Assembly: GCA_002503595.1 (NCBI GenBank)
Contig: DASC01000203.1
Coordinates: 1 to 5,936 of the forward strand
Length of the DNA stretch: 5,936 bases
DNA from: Candidatus Methanogaster sp. UBA203
Lineage (GTDB): Archaea > Halobacteriota > Methanosarcinia > Methanosarcinales > Methanogasteraceae
Reading direction: 5' to 3'
Position numbers and translations under genes: made by a program
Shown: piece after piece, positions 5,350-5,936 of the stretch
Numbering within the stretch: the stretch's first letter is position 1
Layout: the number at the start of each line of letters is the position of its first letter
The notes under the pieces: model-generated
Databases searched by the model: none
Seen by the model: only the letters and a program-made list of their open reading frames with translations
What the model was told of the DNA's origin: nothing

Positions 5350-5667
5350 TTATCGGTATAATCTGCCTGTGATCTCTTTTATGCTGGCTCTGGTCTCACC
5401 CGCCATGGCATCCAGTTTGCGATCCACACTCTCCTCCATGCCCTGAATATTGATCCGCAAGGATCGCTCCTTCGCCTCGATCTCGGATTCGATCCTCCTG
5501 AGCCGCGCATCCGCACCCAGGATCATCGCGGCGAGCGCAGCCACCAGCACCATCGCAGAGACATAGATCACGGGATCCTGGTTCTCCAGGTAATTAAGCC
5601 ATCTAAACGTCAGCACAAATGCTGATACGACCATTAACGCTGCATATATCGTGTCTTTTGTATCCAT
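5350..5667 (-). CDS. small membrane protein with C-terminal coiled coil, unknown function
   Basis: I do not recognise a named family. The 105-residue protein has two membrane segments (about residues 7-24 and 32-51) joined by a short loop, NYLENQDP, then a charged helical tail at 52-100 with heptad-like spacing (ARLRRIESEIEAKERSLRI, then MEESVDRKLDAM), predicted as a coiled coil. The tail is probably cytoplasmic because its border is Arg-rich. Such a shape suits oligomerisation or anchoring of a partner. It starts at the ATG at 5667; AAAGG at 5682-5678 is a fair ribosome site with a 10-base spacer, and a good TATA box lies upstream. Its TAA is six bases before the hisB start, so the two form an operon with the membrane gene first. 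Codon use (AGG, ATC, GCA) matches hisB, supporting a real gene. Confidence 0.75.
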   Translation of the reverse strand: MDTKDTIYAALMVVSAFVLTFRWLNYLENQDPVIYVSAMVLVAALAAMILGADARLRRIESEIEAKERSLRINIQGMEESVDRKLDAMAGETRASIKEITGRLYR

Positions 5668-5713
5668 TCCTGCACAACCTTTGGGTAGTTGATGTATTAT
5701 CGTTCACGCGCAG

Positions 5714-5720
5714 TTATAAA
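5714..5720 (-). promoter_or_regulatory. TATA box of the membrane-protein/hisB operon
   Basis: The minus strand reads TTTATAA about 50 bases upstream of the ATG at 5667, in a local AT-rich patch (5698-5735). The predicted transcript start near 5691 leaves a leader of about 24 bases that contains AAAGG. This is the cleanest archaeal promoter match in the window. Confidence 0.55.
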
Positions 5721-5816
5721 TCTTAACATAAAATCCGGGATGTGCTTGGGACGATCTCGGTGGTTGGTCTGGGACATGCAAGTGCTTACGATCAGGAAAT
5801 ATCCCAAAAATCACCC

Positions 5817-5936
5817 CTACACCGATACATGCATCCGTGTCTCTTCCTGCCCGCGCCATTCCCTATCTGTCGCAGTCCTGATCAGGATCTTGTGCGCAGC
5901 AACTTCAGCCTTCCTTTTTGCATCGAACGCGTCTGC
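5817..5936 (-). CDS. C-terminal end of an unidentified protein, 5' partial
   Basis: The minus strand is open from the window edge to a TAG at 5819-5817, giving 39 residues that begin ADAFDAKRKAEVAAHKIL and end ETRMHVSV. Codons mostly start with a purine and include several AGG arginines, like the flanking real genes, and the peptide is a charged helix-forming tail. The opposite strand is also open here, but it encodes Cys/Pro/Ser-rich sequence typical of an antisense shadow. The family cannot be named from so short a piece. It lies 149 bases upstream of the membrane-protein gene on the same strand; the TATA box between them suggests separate transcription. Confidence 0.5.
   Translation of the reverse strand, partial: ADAFDAKRKAEVAAHKILIRTATDREWRGQEETRMHVSV

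Noticed and set aside
1..5936. CRISPR array, transposase, integrase, tRNA or att-site repeats around hicBA
   Set aside because: No regularly spaced repeats, terminal inverted repeats, target duplications or tRNA sequence could be seen by eye.

Overview
The window looks like euryarchaeal chromosome, most likely a methanogen or a methane/alkane-oxidising relative (Methanomicrobia, Syntrophoarchaeum/ANME-like). This rests on a complete mfnA-type L-tyrosine/L-aspartate decarboxylase (methanofuran/CoA pathway), archaeal TATA-like boxes about 45-55 nt upstream of start codons, Shine-Dalgarno sites of the GGAGG/GGTGATC type, and frequent AGG/AGA arginine codons. The genus cannot be read from the sequence. 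No rRNA, tRNA, CRISPR array, insertion sequence or origin is visible.

Layout. (1) 1-852 (+): 3' part of a multi-pass membrane protein of the LPG-synthase-TM/UPF0104 flippase-like family, cut by the window start. (2) 833-2328 (-): a compact two-gene operon, mfnA followed by a short O6-alkylguanine-DNA alkyltransferase gene (ogt). The ogt start lies inside the mfnA 3' end, and the ogt 3' end overlaps the convergent membrane gene. (3) 2329-2424: divergent promoter region with one near-symmetric TATA element, a perfect Shine-Dalgarno and a tiny leader ORF. (4) 2425-3891 (+): a thioredoxin-like lipoprotein with a CPWC site, then a PfkB/ribokinase-family kinase. (5) 3892-4680 (+): an AT-richer segment with a HicB-HicA toxin-antitoxin pair. 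(6) 4762-5667 (-): hisB (histidine biosynthesis), preceded six bases upstream by a small membrane-anchored coiled-coil protein gene with its own TATA box. (7) 5817-5936 (-): the C-terminus of an unidentified gene running off the window end.

The genes do not form one pathway. They are short core-metabolism and repair units in alternating orientations with one accessory insertion (hicBA). I see no convincing undescribed multi-gene system. The most interesting signals are a strong excess of GATC tetranucleotides that disappears over the hicBA segment, the nested mini-ORFs and strong Shine-Dalgarno in front of the lipoprotein, the catalytic-domain-only Ogt overlapping genes at both ends, and the tight pairing of hisB with a membrane coiled-coil protein. 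All positions, codon counts and motif tallies were read by eye.
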